Assembly (NCBI GenBank): GCA_035496935.1
Contig: DATJED010000016.1
Span: 49,072-113,071, forward strand
Length of the DNA: 64,000 bases
DNA from: Pseudopedobacter sp035496935
GTDB lineage: Bacteria; Bacteroidota; Bacteroidia; Sphingobacteriales; Sphingobacteriaceae
Direction: 5' to 3'
The notes below the pieces were generated by a model, which was not told where the DNA came from, ran no database searches, and saw only the letters and a program-made list of their open reading frames with translations. Numbering within the stretch: the stretch's first letter is position 1; each line of letters starts with the position of its first letter. A program made the translations under genes and the position numbers. This document shows, one piece after another, positions 53,127 through 63,385 of this stretch.

Positions 53127-53738
53127 ATGAGAACTACAGTAATTGAAAGCAATAAAGGAAATGGAAAGTTAAATAGCTCGGCACTAAACAGCAAAAGCGA
53201 TAACAAAGGCGAACAGCCGAAAGCTAACGGTTTGCCAGTCAGCAAAGAGTTTAACCATAAGGTTAATGAAGAAGCTGAAAAAAGAAAGGTGGAAACCTCT
53301 ACGCAAACAACCGAACAGTTAAAGCAACAAACAGAAGCACAAAAGCCGGGATTGGTACAGCCACAGGCTAAACAAGGTATACCCGATACCGAACAACCAA
53401 AGGCAGAGCCAACTAAAAATGAGACAAAGGAAAAACCGACTCTAAATCTTGAAAACACCTTAAAATTAGTTGAGGAGTTGCACCGGAGGAAAATTCAGCG
53501 TGACAGGCTATTAGATACTATAGATACATTAGAAGCCTTTGAAATTGCCCAGCAGGAAGATGCCGAGGAAACAGACAGTAATCATTTTCAGGGTTGCGTT
53601 TTAACTATAGAGGACGACGAGCGCAGGAAGTTTACCACTAAAAACCCTGTTATTATTCAGGCGGTAGCCCAGTTCGTAAACAGTATGTGCGTGAACAGGC
53701 TTGCAGAAATTGAAGCAGGTATTACCATCCCCGTATAA
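53127..53738 (+). CDS. Element accessory protein with disordered N-terminus
   Basis: 203 aa. The first 100 residues are low-complexity (Lys, Glu, Gln, Thr, Pro), probably disordered. The C-terminal half is ordered (LKLVEELHRRKIQRDRLLDT, IQAVAQFVNSMCVNRLAEIE). It resembles small proteins in DUF932 accessory operons of Bacteroidota ICEs. Function unknown. The next gene starts 2 bp after its stop. Confidence 0.6.
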   Translation: MRTTVIESNKGNGKLNSSALNSKSDNKGEQPKANGLPVSKEFNHKVNEEAEKRKVETSTQTTEQLKQQTEAQKPGLVQPQAKQGIPDTEQPKAEPTKNETKEKPTLNLENTLKLVEELHRRKIQRDRLLDTIDTLEAFEIAQQEDAEETDSNHFQGCVLTIEDDERRKFTTKNPVIIQAVAQFVNSMCVNRLAEIEAGITIPV

Positions 53739-53740
53739 TT

Positions 53741-54043
53741 ATGAATGCCCTTGCGGATATAGGCAGGGGCATTTATTCCCTTAATCACAATAAAGTTATG
53801 GAAGAAGTATTTATAGAACAGCTTGACCAAATTTATTGGCAGGGCTATGCGGAACAGTTCCGAGAAGACAACCCAAATGCGTATTGGCAACAATTACAGG
53901 AATTTACAAATAATTATAAAATCTCAAAGCATGAAATATCAAACCCTTTATTTGATGGTGCAGGTTACAGTGCAATCAGACCATCAAAACATAGCCGACA
54001 CAGTAAACGAGGTGGAAACACTGGCGACCTTTTCGCTAAATGA
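53741..54043 (+). CDS. Element accessory protein, hypothetical
   Basis: 100 aa (begins MNALADIGRG; a later ATG at MEEVFIEQLD is possible). Aromatic-rich centre (IYWQGYAEQFREDNPNAYWQQ) and a basic Ser/His/Arg-rich end. It overlaps the 3' gene (53931) in another frame by 113 bp. No known family. Confidence 0.5.
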   Translation: MNALADIGRGIYSLNHNKVMEEVFIEQLDQIYWQGYAEQFREDNPNAYWQQLQEFTNNYKISKHEISNPLFDGAGYSAIRPSKHSRHSKRGGNTGDLFAK

Positions 54044-54113
54044 TACACCAAAAGTAAAAATACTGGAAGCAGAAATATTATTAACAAGAATAAGAAACAT
54101 TAAAAAATATTAA
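53931..54113 (+). CDS. Small overlapping accessory protein
   Basis: 60 aa (begins MKYQTLYLMV, ends RIRNIKKY) in a frame different from the gene it overlaps. The downstream half beyond the overlap (TFSLNDTPKVKILEAEILL) is well ordered, and it ends 2 bp before the DUF932 start, which suggests a real gene with translational coupling. A longer upstream frame is less likely. Confidence 0.45.
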   Translation: MKYQTLYLMVQVTVQSDHQNIADTVNEVETLATFSLNDTPKVKILEAEILLTRIRNIKKY

Positions 54114-54115
54114 TC

Positions 54116-55177
54116 ATGGCACACAACATTAATTATAATCAGCAAACAGAAAAACATAGCTTTTTTAGCGTGAAACAAAAAGCGTGGCACGGCTTAGGTC
54201 AAATCATAGAAGATTATCCGACCAGCGCAGAAGCAATAAAATATGCTAGATTAGATTATCATGTAGAAAAACGTCCTTTATTTACTTATGATACAGAAAA
54301 TCACAATGCTGATCCCGAAGTAGATTTGATTATACCAGAAATAGAAGTACCAAACTTTTATGCAACTATGAGAACTGATACGGAACAGGTTTTGGGAGTG
54401 GTGGGCAAGGACTATAATATAGTACAGAACATAGACGCATTTTCATTCTTTGATAGCATTGTAGGCGCAAAAGATGGTGTGTTATATGAAACAGCGGGTG
54501 CATTAGGTAAAGGTGAACGTATTTTTATAACCGCAAAGTTACCTGATTACATTCGCATTGGCAGGGATGATTGCATTGAGAAGTTTTTGTTTTTAACTAC
54601 CTCACATGATGGTTACGGAAGTATAACAGCTGCATTTACACCTGTGCGCATTGTTTGTGCGAATACCTTAAACGCTGCAATGCGCCACCATAGCAATGCG
54701 ATTAAGATTAGACATACTGCAAGTGCGCAGGACAGACTAAAAGAAGCCCATAAACTTTTAGGTATTACTAATCAGTTGGCTAATGAACTGGAGGAGGTTT
54801 TTAACAATTGGTCAAAAGTCCGCATAACCGATAGTGCAACAAAACGGTTAGTACAATTGGCAATGGCACCGAATAAAGAAACATTGGATAATCTAAAAAG
54901 TGGTAAACACGAGGAATTTTCAAGTGCATATAACAATATCGTTAGTAGCGTTGTAGAATATGCATTGACAGCTCCGAGCCAACAGGAAGCCACCACCAAA
55001 GGCACTTTATTTGGTGCATACAACGCAGTAACTGGCTATTTTCAAAACGTACGAAATTATAAAGATGATGAAAGCAAATTTAAAAGCATTATGTATGGCA
55101 CAGGGTTACAAAGAAGCCAAACCGCTTTTGACCTATGCAATGGTTATGCTAAGAATGGTATTTCTGTTTTAAACTAA
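54116..55177 (+). CDS. DUF932 domain protein
   Basis: 353 aa, the family of phage and plasmid-associated proteins (also called TIGR03299-like). Signature regions are KQKAWHGLGQIIEDYPTSAE near the N-terminus and FTPVRIVCANTLNAAMRHH in the middle. Its role is unknown; an anti-restriction function has been suggested for relatives. It closes the small accessory operon at 53127. Confidence 0.83.
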   Translation: MAHNINYNQQTEKHSFFSVKQKAWHGLGQIIEDYPTSAEAIKYARLDYHVEKRPLFTYDTENHNADPEVDLIIPEIEVPNFYATMRTDTEQVLGVVGKDYNIVQNIDAFSFFDSIVGAKDGVLYETAGALGKGERIFITAKLPDYIRIGRDDCIEKFLFLTTSHDGYGSITAAFTPVRIVCANTLNAAMRHHSNAIKIRHTASAQDRLKEAHKLLGITNQLANELEEVFNNWSKVRITDSATKRLVQLAMAPNKETLDNLKSGKHEEFSSAYNNIVSSVVEYALTAPSQQEATTKGTLFGAYNAVTGYFQNVRNYKDDESKFKSIMYGTGLQRSQTAFDLCNGYAKNGISVLN

Positions 55178-55210
55178 ATCCAAAGCGATAAGAAGGGAAA
55201 ATCCCATTTA

Positions 55211-55261
55211 GAAAAGACCACAAGAGGCTACCCGAAAATTCCGGGCGGCCCCTTGCGGGGC
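55211..55261 (+). repeat. GC-rich hairpins after DUF932 gene
   Basis: GCCCC (55248-55252) and GGGGC (55257-55261) make a hairpin around TTGC, preceded by CCCGAAAATTCCGGG, which can form a second one. A similar element follows DUF932-type operons in other Bacteroidota elements, as I recall. The rest of the gap to 55650 is AT-rich and has only a weak GTACC/GGTAC pair near 55600. Confidence 0.5.
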
Positions 55262-55650
55262 ATAAAGTGCTTTTTAGGGGCTGAAAAGTGAGTGTTATTT
55301 TCTTTGTTTTTTTGCCAAGTTTAATAATCTTCAATCGTAGGTTTAAATAAAATTCCTTTGAGAGACCATATAACCTTTGGCACATTTCTTCTAGATCAAA
55401 CTGGTTTTTAAAACTTAGATGTCTACTAAATCAGATATTTTATTTTGATTATATCTGTATACTTAAGCTTAGAAAATAGCCTGATTTTTCACTTGTTAAT
55501 CTTCTATCTATAATCAAAATTCTAAATATCCCAATTGCTTGAATGTTAAAGTAAAGCAGACGTAGATCATTAGGAATTTTAGTCAATATTCCGTACCATT
55601 AAGGTACTTATTCAATAAATATAATTTTATCTAAAATGTCTTGATTAACT

Positions 55651-58548
55651 ATGACCACACCGCTAATAACCAGCTATAATAAATTTATAAGGGGATCCGA
55701 ATGGAGAAAATGGGATTTGCATGTCCATACCCCTTCATCAATATTTCAACAATATGGAACAGATGATGAGGAAACATGGGAAGCTTATATTAAGGATCTA
55801 GAAAGCTTACCTGTAGAATTTAGCGTGTTAGGTATTAATGACTATTTTTTCCTTGATGGCTATGATAAACTTATTAAAGAAAAGGAAAAAGGAAGGTTGG
55901 CGAATATAGACTGTTTACTCCCAGTTGTAGAGTTTAGAATTGAGAAGTTTGCGGGGATAGATTTTAAGCAACTCAAACGAATAAATTTACATGTTATATT
56001 TTCTGAAGAAGTATCTGTAGAAACAATAAAAAGCCAATTTTTAAACACTCTTGAGCAGAGCTATTATTTGGAAGGTAGCAGTGACCCATGGACTAGAGCA
56101 ATTACACATGATAGTGTTAGGGAACTTGGTAAAGCTATAAAAGCTGGAGTGCCTGAGGATAAAAGAAGAGAGTTTCCTTCTGATTTAGATGTTGGATTTA
56201 GTAATTTAAATGTTAAAGAGGATAAGATTTTTGAATCCTTAAAGAAAGACTGTTTCACTGGAAAACATTTAATTGCCATCGGCAAAACAGAATGGGCGGA
56301 TTTAAAGTGGTCAGATGCCTCCATTGCTACGAAAAAATCTATAATCAATCGTGCAAATATTGTTTTTACTGCTGCCAGCTCAGTGGAGGACTTCGATAAG
56401 GCAAAATTACAACTGAAGGCTCAGTCTGTAAATGATTTGCTTTTAGATTGTAGCGATGCCCATTATCCCTCAACTTCTACGGAAAAGGACAGGATAGGAA
56501 ACTGCAATACATGGGTGAAAGCAGATCCTAATTTTGAGGGTTTAAAACAAATTATCTACGAACCTGATGATAGAATAAAAGTACAAGCTTTTAAACCTGA
56601 TGTTAAAAATGACAGGTATTTAATTTCTGAATTAAATTTCACAGATAATGGTAAGCTATTTGGTAACCAATCAATTTTACTTAATGAAAATCTTAATGCA
56701 ATAATCGGGGGAAAATCTTCGGGAAAATCTTTGCTTCTTTATCTAATAGCAAAAAGCATTGATCCGGATCAGGTTGAAAGAACCTCTAATAGATTAAAAT
56801 TTGACGGTTATAATTTTAAGGAAGATTTTGACTTTACAGTTAAATGGAAGAATGGCGAAGACGATACATTCAAAGACCAGTCGATCGAAAATAAATTACA
56901 TAAGATAACCTATATACCTCAGTTATATATCAATTATTTAGTAGAAAAAAATAACAAAGAGGAATTAAATTCCCTAATTAGAAGTATTCTATTACAGGAC
57001 GAAGCATTTAAAAAATTTCATGATGATGTTAACGACAAGATTAAAAATGCGAATGTCGAAATAGAGGCCTTATTAAATTCTTATATTCAGATAAGGAATA
57101 AGGCACTTGCAATACAAAAAGAGTCAAATGAACTTGGCAAGAGCCCATCCATTAATAAAAGTATTGAAGGTATTCAGAAGCTAATTGCTGACGGACAAAA
57201 AAGCTCAAATCTTTCTAAAGAAGAATTTGATGATTACACCCAGTTATCAAGTGAAAAACAAGAAATTGAGAAGAATATCAACGTAGAAATAAAGAAAGCC
57301 CAGGTACTGGAAAAAATTTATTCAGAACTGGAAAATAATAAATCCGAGTTGTTAGGAAGTGTCGATGATGACGGCCTTACTAACCGTGGAAAACTGGATA
57401 AAATATTTGATGAATTAAATGATGGAACTGACGTATTAGCCGTAAGAGGTAAAATTGTTAGGGACTATGATTTATTACTAACAAATTTGAAAGCAGAAAT
57501 AAGTAATCAAAAAATTGAAGAAAACCTTGTGAAATTGAGGCAAACACTTGGCGTTTTGAATCAAAATTTAGCTAAATATTTGTTAAAACTTGCTGGACAA
57601 AAGGAACTCGTACGATTAACAGAAAGCCTTACTAAAGAAAAAGTCAAATTTGAACAGGCTATTAATCTAGAAAAGCAACTTAAATCACAGCTTGAAGACT
57701 ATAAAAATAATAGGGAAAGAACCGTTAAATTATTGAAGTGGAGATATGAACTTTATGAGCAAATTGTTTCAAAAGTAAATGATACTAAAAAAAATATAGA
57801 TGACGAAATAACTTTAGAGGCCAAGTTACTATACAAACAAGAGAATTTTCCCTTTCTCGATCAGGTTAACAAGGCTGCAACGTCACAAGGAAGTGAATAT
57901 CATAAATTTTTCTTAGATAATAATATTAATTACTCGTTTGTTCCTGAATTTTACTCTCACCAGTTAAGGATAAATGACGACAAGCTTTACCTTGACTCTG
58001 ATACGTATATTGCTGTTAAACAGAAGGTCTCCTTGGAAGGTGTTCTCAGGTCATTAATAAAAGATTCATTTGAAATAGACTATACTGTTAGTTACAAAGG
58101 TGATGATTTACTTAAAATGTCTCCAGGAAAGAAAGGTACTGTATTGCTCATTCTTTTCTTACAAATAAGTTCCTCTGAATACCCAATTTTGATAGATCAA
58201 CCGGAGGACAACCTTGATAATAGAACTATTTATGAATTGTTATGTAGAATGATAAAGGAAAAGAAGAAAGAAAGACAAATCATCATTGTATCTCATAATG
58301 CCAATCTTGTAGTAGCAACTGATACCGAGAATATTATAGTAGCAAATCAGGAAGGGCAAACGATGCAAGAAGAAGCTGGAAGATACAGGTTTGAATATGT
58401 AAACGGATCACTAGAGCATACTCGGACACTTGATAATGAAAATAAAGCTATACTCCAGAAACAAGGTATTAAAGAGCATGTCTGTGATATACTTGAAGGT
58501 GGTAATCAAGCATTTAAACAACGAGAAAGAAAATATGCAATTAAATAA
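55651..58548 (+). CDS. PHP-domain and SMC/ABC-type ATPase (TrlF-like)
   Basis: 965 aa. The N-terminus has a PHP phosphoesterase domain (HVHTP, His24 and His26; further metal residues expected in DCSDAHYP). An ABC-type ATPase interrupted by a long coiled coil (about 460-760) follows: Walker A GGKSSGKS (353-361), signature LKMSPGKKGT (821-830), Walker B ILIDQPEDN (Asp849) and IIVSHNAN. The arrangement matches TrlF/PHP-SMC proteins known from defence islands. It probably cleaves nucleic acid after sensing invasion. Confidence 0.8.
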   Translation: MTTPLITSYNKFIRGSEWRKWDLHVHTPSSIFQQYGTDDEETWEAYIKDLESLPVEFSVLGINDYFFLDGYDKLIKEKEKGRLANIDCLLPVVEFRIEKFAGIDFKQLKRINLHVIFSEEVSVETIKSQFLNTLEQSYYLEGSSDPWTRAITHDSVRELGKAIKAGVPEDKRREFPSDLDVGFSNLNVKEDKIFESLKKDCFTGKHLIAIGKTEWADLKWSDASIATKKSIINRANIVFTAASSVEDFDKAKLQLKAQSVNDLLLDCSDAHYPSTSTEKDRIGNCNTWVKADPNFEGLKQIIYEPDDRIKVQAFKPDVKNDRYLISELNFTDNGKLFGNQSILLNENLNAIIGGKSSGKSLLLYLIAKSIDPDQVERTSNRLKFDGYNFKEDFDFTVKWKNGEDDTFKDQSIENKLHKITYIPQLYINYLVEKNNKEELNSLIRSILLQDEAFKKFHDDVNDKIKNANVEIEALLNSYIQIRNKALAIQKESNELGKSPSINKSIEGIQKLIADGQKSSNLSKEEFDDYTQLSSEKQEIEKNINVEIKKAQVLEKIYSELENNKSELLGSVDDDGLTNRGKLDKIFDELNDGTDVLAVRGKIVRDYDLLLTNLKAEISNQKIEENLVKLRQTLGVLNQNLAKYLLKLAGQKELVRLTESLTKEKVKFEQAINLEKQLKSQLEDYKNNRERTVKLLKWRYELYEQIVSKVNDTKKNIDDEITLEAKLLYKQENFPFLDQVNKAATSQGSEYHKFFLDNNINYSFVPEFYSHQLRINDDKLYLDSDTYIAVKQKVSLEGVLRSLIKDSFEIDYTVSYKGDDLLKMSPGKKGTVLLILFLQISSSEYPILIDQPEDNLDNRTIYELLCRMIKEKKKERQIIIVSHNANLVVATDTENIIVANQEGQTMQEEAGRYRFEYVNGSLEHTRTLDNENKAILQKQGIKEHVCDILEGGNQAFKQRERKYAIK

Positions 58549-58705
58549 AATGGTAATTGTAAGATTACAAATTACTCCACCAAGAGTATAAGTGTCTTTT
58601 CTGGGGAGTCTGCTATTAGAATGGAGGGCTTTCACTACTTGTCAAATTAACTGGATATATTTGCTTTTATCGGTTGATTATTTTATTAACGCTTATAATA
58701 TACTC

Positions 58706-61700
58706 ATGGTATTCGGTACAGCTGCCATTTATGGTCTTTCTTTATTGTACGCTGAAAAAATTATTGATAAAGCATTCATAGATAATGGGTATAATGGTCT
58801 TAAGGGGCTGTTCATGTCCAAAAAAAGCTATGAAATTGAACTAAATAAGGTTATTCGTATAACTATTGATGAATATCAGCAACAAAATACAAGAACAAAG
58901 GCGGGAAAATTTCCTTTCTACCAATCTTCAATCTTGTTTGATAAATTGTCAGAGTACTTTCTTTTCAAAATTGACAATCCTAAATTGGTAGAGGACTTGT
59001 TCGAGTCCAATCCAAATATATTTCGTCCCACCGCCGAGGAGTTAAAGGATTTTTATGCATTGTTTCTTGACAATATTTCTAAAAATAAAAAGTTAAAAAA
59101 GCTTTTTATTGACGAAAATTATAAAGAGGAAATTTTTAACCAAACTGACAAGATCTATCAACTGTTGAATAAGAGCGATGAGATCCTAAAGAAGGTTAGT
59201 GGATTAGAGCGAAAGTTAGATTCTATTGCTTTGGTACGCATTAGTGGAAAATTTGATAGCGCTATTCAGATTGATGGTTATTACAGAAATCAGGGATTAG
59301 AAATACATCATAAGCTTGAAAAGTTTTCACCTCGTAAACTAGTAGTGGATCTTATTGTTGACTTTTTGGAAAAAAATTCATGGGTTAACTTGTTTGCTAA
59401 CATTTCAATGGGCAAATCCCAACTTGCTGTTTTAGTAAGCGAGCGTTTTGGTAGTCGTTTTTGGATTGAGCTTAAAGATATTGATGGGCAGCAAATGATG
59501 AGTGTTGTTCTGAGCGAGTTAAGGTCATATTTCTCCCCGGATGATTTACTTATTGACATTAAAGATCTTATTAATCTGATTCCGGAAAATTCAATAATAG
59601 TTCTGGATGATTTGCCAAAATTAGACCTTACAAAAAAAGATTTGCTCTCCTTTTTAGATTTGCTGAATTTATGTAAATCGAGGTCTATCCATATACTTTC
59701 TACCTCTAATTTCAACCTTCCAGGCACGATAAAAGAGCATTACTCAGACTTTACAGAATTAGATGTCCCATTTTTGGTGCAAGATGAAGTAAAGGAAGTC
59801 ATGGCAGCCTATGGCAGTAGCGACTTAATCGAAAATGCGCTTTCAAAAGTAATATTAAACCTATCTTTTGGACATCCTACAATTGTGGCTGCGATTAATA
59901 GGTTCATGGCAGAGTCAAATTGGAATGTTGATCAAGGGCAACTTGAGAGTTTATTCGCTGGTAATTATGATACGGGTCTGGAAACTGATACTTACGAGAA
60001 ACTTTTAAAGACGGTTACTGATGAAGATGCAAGAGCACTACTCTACCGATTAAAACTAGTACTTGGTAAGATAAATAATAATGAGATTTCTATAGTTGCA
60101 GATACGCTGCCTGGTATTCAACATCCTCATGAAAAAGTGAGTAAACTGGTTGGGTTGTGGATTCAAAAACTGAAAGAAGGAAGTTTTGAATTAAATCCCC
60201 TAGTTCGTAAGATCAATAGTAGCCTTCCATCAAACCTTGCCAGAGACATAAACGTCAATCTTGGAAATGATATTCTCAAAAAGAAAAAACTAAATCAATT
60301 GGATGCCTATCGTGCAATTTGGTATTTTCTTGCAGCGGAAGAAGTAAATAAAGCAGGGTTTATCCTTAGCATTGTTTTAAAATCTGCACAGGAAAATCCT
60401 GAACTGTATTTCGATTGGGGTTTTGATTCATTTTGGTTGAACACAGCTCTTCCTTTGTCAATGGATATCTATCTGAAGGCAGCTATTAGGCTTTTTCAAA
60501 TAAATCTGTTAAAAGCAAAAGGTGATTCTATCGAATATTTGATGGCAGATGCGGAAGTCATTGTAAAGGAGGCGGCGACCCAAAATGTTAATATTGCCCC
60601 AATTGCATTGCAGCTAACAATGTATTTTTCAGGTAAGGATCCAGTAAAATCCAATCATTATCTAACATTAGTGCTTACTCAACTCAAGGAATTGAATGAG
60701 GAAGTCTCATTTGACATGGTTGATGATATACCATTGAATACAGAAATGTTAATATGGAACAACCTTTTAGGTGTAAAAAGTGAAGATCAATTTAAAAGTT
60801 GGTTTGAAGTGCTAAAGCAACTGGGAGTAGAAAAAATAAAATCATCTTTAAAAGGGAATCTTCATTTTGCTACATCCTTTATTTTTTCTTCAAGACTTTA
60901 CGATGAAGAAAAAATAAAAGAGATGCCCAATTGGGATGGCTTATTGAGTTATTATGATTTCATAATCTCCGCAGCCCAGGATGTAAAAGATCTATTTTTA
61001 CTCCCGCTTGCGGTTAAGTACAAAATAAAAATTTTGACAGTACATTTAAATGATGAACTGGCTGCAAAAAAGGTTTTTGAGGATGCTTTACCTCTTGTCG
61101 ATGGCTCTGAAATAAAAGAATTTGAGTTTATTCTTAAAGATGAGTATGGAAGACAATTGTCTTATTTGGGGCACAAAGACTTGGCGTTACCAATTTTGTT
61201 GGAAGCTGAAGCTATCGATACAGCACTGATTTTAACTGATAAAATCTATACTTATTTAGCAATAAATGAGATCTTAATTGACAGCAATCCACCCCAAGCC
61301 TTGGTCTTTATGAAGAAAGCAATAAGGTTGCAAGAAGATAACCCATATATTAATGATGTGGAATCTGCAAAGATTTACGGTGAGTATTCTATTGTATTGT
61401 GGCAAAATAATAAAAGAATCGAGGCTATTTATCAGATTGAAAAAGCACTTGATAAGGTTGTAAATAGTTATGTTCCAGAAGATGAATATCAGGCTACAAT
61501 AATTCGCCTTGGTCATGTTTTAAATTATTACCACCATATTTCTAATGACTTAGCTTTGCCTAAAGCGCAGGGAGACGACTATGTAAAGCCCTTTGCCGGC
61601 ATGTTTTATAAACCATATGAAGGCTTGTTGAGTTCCGGTTTTTATTTTGAACAGCGAAAATTCATGCAGGCATTTTTAATGCTTCAGAGTTTTGAAGCCA

Positions 61701-62551
61701 TTAAAGATTTAGAAATGGCAAAGAAATGGGCTAGAATTACCTACAGACTTTTTGACGAGGAATCTTACAATCCTTTCAAAAAAGTTATGATGAGAGAAAC
61801 AGCTTATTTTATACTTGATGATGATTTTGAGACTGCAATTAGCCGTGGCTTCAAGTTAATAGCTCCGAATGAGGATCAGGTTATTCAGGATGGAGTTGCT
61901 CAACTGCCAGATATAGTTAAGGATATAATAAAAGAACGTCCAAAAGTCAGTTTTGATAATGCAGACATTTACTTATTTGAATATGTCTTTCTTTATATTA
62001 TCATTAAAATACTCGATAATTATCAAAGAAATAACGACCAGCAGGAGTTTTTAAGATCAATTGATGCCCTATCTGGAATAACAAAATATTTTGTTGACCC
62101 TCGTCCAATAGAATGGATTATAATAGCCTTGGAATATTTAGCAGATGATACAAAAACTTTAGATGATATTTTGGGTATTAAGCACGATGTGCCGGATCTT
62201 TCTAACACAATCACACTGATGTTATATCTCGTAGCATCCTTTAAAGTGAGCGTCCGAGAGGCTTTTAAACTTCATCTATCATTAATAGGGAGACTAGAAA
62301 TGGTGTCTACTCAAGTTGCCGGAATTTCTAATTACTATTTCATCGTAATTCCATTTATAATCGAATTCTGGACTAAGACAATTAAAAATAATCCGAAAGA
62401 TTTTGAAAATTACAGTTTCCTAATTGAAAATGGCTTGTCAAAAGTTGAAGGAGAAAAATTGGATAAAAAGCTTAAGACCCTATTTAGGGTATTGGTTCAT
62501 CACTTAAATTATGAGCCAAATAAAGATGAAGAGCTGTGGTTGGATAGTTAG
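58706..62551 (+). CDS. STAND-type NTPase with helical-repeat C-terminus
   Basis: 1281 aa. An N-terminal hydrophobic helix (MVFGTAAIYGLSLLY) and helical domain may be an effector or anchor. The P-loop is ISMGKSQ (Lys237, Ser238), Walker B IIVLDDLPKL (Asp301-302), sensor HILSTSN and a GHPTIVAA motif, like NB-ARC/STAND ATPases. The C-terminal 700 residues are helical and TPR-like, probably the ligand-sensing part. A GTG start at 58592 would extend it by 38 residues; 58706 starts at a natural helix. It follows the PHP-SMC gene by 157 bp. Confidence 0.7.
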   Translation: MVFGTAAIYGLSLLYAEKIIDKAFIDNGYNGLKGLFMSKKSYEIELNKVIRITIDEYQQQNTRTKAGKFPFYQSSILFDKLSEYFLFKIDNPKLVEDLFESNPNIFRPTAEELKDFYALFLDNISKNKKLKKLFIDENYKEEIFNQTDKIYQLLNKSDEILKKVSGLERKLDSIALVRISGKFDSAIQIDGYYRNQGLEIHHKLEKFSPRKLVVDLIVDFLEKNSWVNLFANISMGKSQLAVLVSERFGSRFWIELKDIDGQQMMSVVLSELRSYFSPDDLLIDIKDLINLIPENSIIVLDDLPKLDLTKKDLLSFLDLLNLCKSRSIHILSTSNFNLPGTIKEHYSDFTELDVPFLVQDEVKEVMAAYGSSDLIENALSKVILNLSFGHPTIVAAINRFMAESNWNVDQGQLESLFAGNYDTGLETDTYEKLLKTVTDEDARALLYRLKLVLGKINNNEISIVADTLPGIQHPHEKVSKLVGLWIQKLKEGSFELNPLVRKINSSLPSNLARDINVNLGNDILKKKKLNQLDAYRAIWYFLAAEEVNKAGFILSIVLKSAQENPELYFDWGFDSFWLNTALPLSMDIYLKAAIRLFQINLLKAKGDSIEYLMADAEVIVKEAATQNVNIAPIALQLTMYFSGKDPVKSNHYLTLVLTQLKELNEEVSFDMVDDIPLNTEMLIWNNLLGVKSEDQFKSWFEVLKQLGVEKIKSSLKGNLHFATSFIFSSRLYDEEKIKEMPNWDGLLSYYDFIISAAQDVKDLFLLPLAVKYKIKILTVHLNDELAAKKVFEDALPLVDGSEIKEFEFILKDEYGRQLSYLGHKDLALPILLEAEAIDTALILTDKIYTYLAINEILIDSNPPQALVFMKKAIRLQEDNPYINDVESAKIYGEYSIVLWQNNKRIEAIYQIEKALDKVVNSYVPEDEYQATIIRLGHVLNYYHHISNDLALPKAQGDDYVKPFAGMFYKPYEGLLSSGFYFEQRKFMQAFLMLQSFEAIKDLEMAKKWARITYRLFDEESYNPFKKVMMRETAYFILDDDFETAISRGFKLIAPNEDQVIQDGVAQLPDIVKDIIKERPKVSFDNADIYLFEYVFLYIIIKILDNYQRNNDQQEFLRSIDALSGITKYFVDPRPIEWIIIALEYLADDTKTLDDILGIKHDVPDLSNTITLMLYLVASFKVSVREAFKLHLSLIGRLEMVSTQVAGISNYYFIVIPFIIEFWTKTIKNNPKDFENYSFLIENGLSKVEGEKLDKKLKTLFRVLVHHLNYEPNKDEELWLDS

Positions 62552-62952
62552 ATTATTAAAATGATCACGAAAGGTTCTAATAACATCTTTGAATATAAGT
62601 CAGGAGCTATTGATCTCCTCGTTCTAGAATAGCGTATAATTGATTCCACGATACTTTGACGATATCAATTTTTGACTATTAATTGGTATTTTCTAAATCG
62701 GACCACACAAATCGGTAGTCTATACCCTACGGAATCCGCCTAGTCATGCCTCCCTGATTATCCATGTAACTGAGCAAAATTTTGTGATTCTAAAAATAAT
62801 TCGTAAATAGGTTCTGTAAGTGAGAAAAGCACATTTTACCCCATAATAGGGTGGTTAGGCTATAAGACTCATAATCTTTTACCCTAGTTTCGCGTTGAAG
62901 ATACTCAAGCTTTTGTAAATATCTTAATTATTTAAGGGTCATATTATATGAT

Positions 62953-63230
62953 TTATATAGGTATGCCGATGATTTTAAGCAAATCTTCCTTAAACTGGTT
63001 CGGTTGTAATATGTCTAAGGGTACAGTGTTCGGAAAAAAATCTCTAATCATTCGTTTCTGGAGCATCACAATTATTAGGTCTTCAGCAAACTTGATCTGA
63101 GAGCGATATTGTCTTTTTGAAATCTATATTTATAAGCTCAATCATAGGAATTTCTACCGCCCAAACAATAAGGGGACTGGATGTGAGACCTCTCCTAGCG
63201 TCGAGGTATTTGGATAATAATTAAATACTA
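62953..63230 (-). pseudogene. Decayed gene on the minus strand
   Basis: The minus strand shows protein-like segments in shifted frames: YLDARRGLTSSPLIVWAVEI then MIELINIDFKKTISLSD, and after a shift IKFAEDLIIVMLQKRMIRDF ending in DLLKIIGIPI at a stop (62953-62955). The frames join only if one or more frameshifts are assumed. Parent family not recognised. The rest of 62552-63385 shows no coding sequence. Confidence 0.3.
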
Positions 63231-63385
63231 TCCTTACATTAATCGGCAATTTACTTAATTTAAAATATTCAATCTTTTAAAATTTAGGTTTGGATATTCT
63301 TCCCGCCGCCTATTTTAAAAATGACCATTTAAGCGATTAAACGCAATAAAATTTGCAAATCCTCAATAAAGTGATTGGAAATCTG

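Larger units (their letters stand above)
1581..62551. mobile_element. Integrative and conjugative element (Bacteroidota type), left junction at tRNA-Leu; right end not located
   Basis: The contents are a serine recombinase at the tRNA end, probable oriT, relaxase, coupling protein, RteC, a TraE-TraM transfer operon, a DUF932 accessory operon, heavy-metal cargo and probable defence cargo. The left boundary is set by the change from housekeeping genes to the recombinase. I found no second copy of the tRNA 3' end, so the right junction lies beyond the window or is a short serine-recombinase core that cannot be seen by eye. The given end is only the last recognisable gene. Confidence 0.75.

Noticed and set aside
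53021..53146. 41-codon ORF ahead of the accessory operon
   Set aside because: Overlaps the start of the better-supported gene at 53127 in another frame, with low-complexity composition.
55149..55385. 78-aa minus-strand ORF
   Set aside because: Crosses the end of DUF932 and the GC-rich hairpins; translation has no protein-like pattern.
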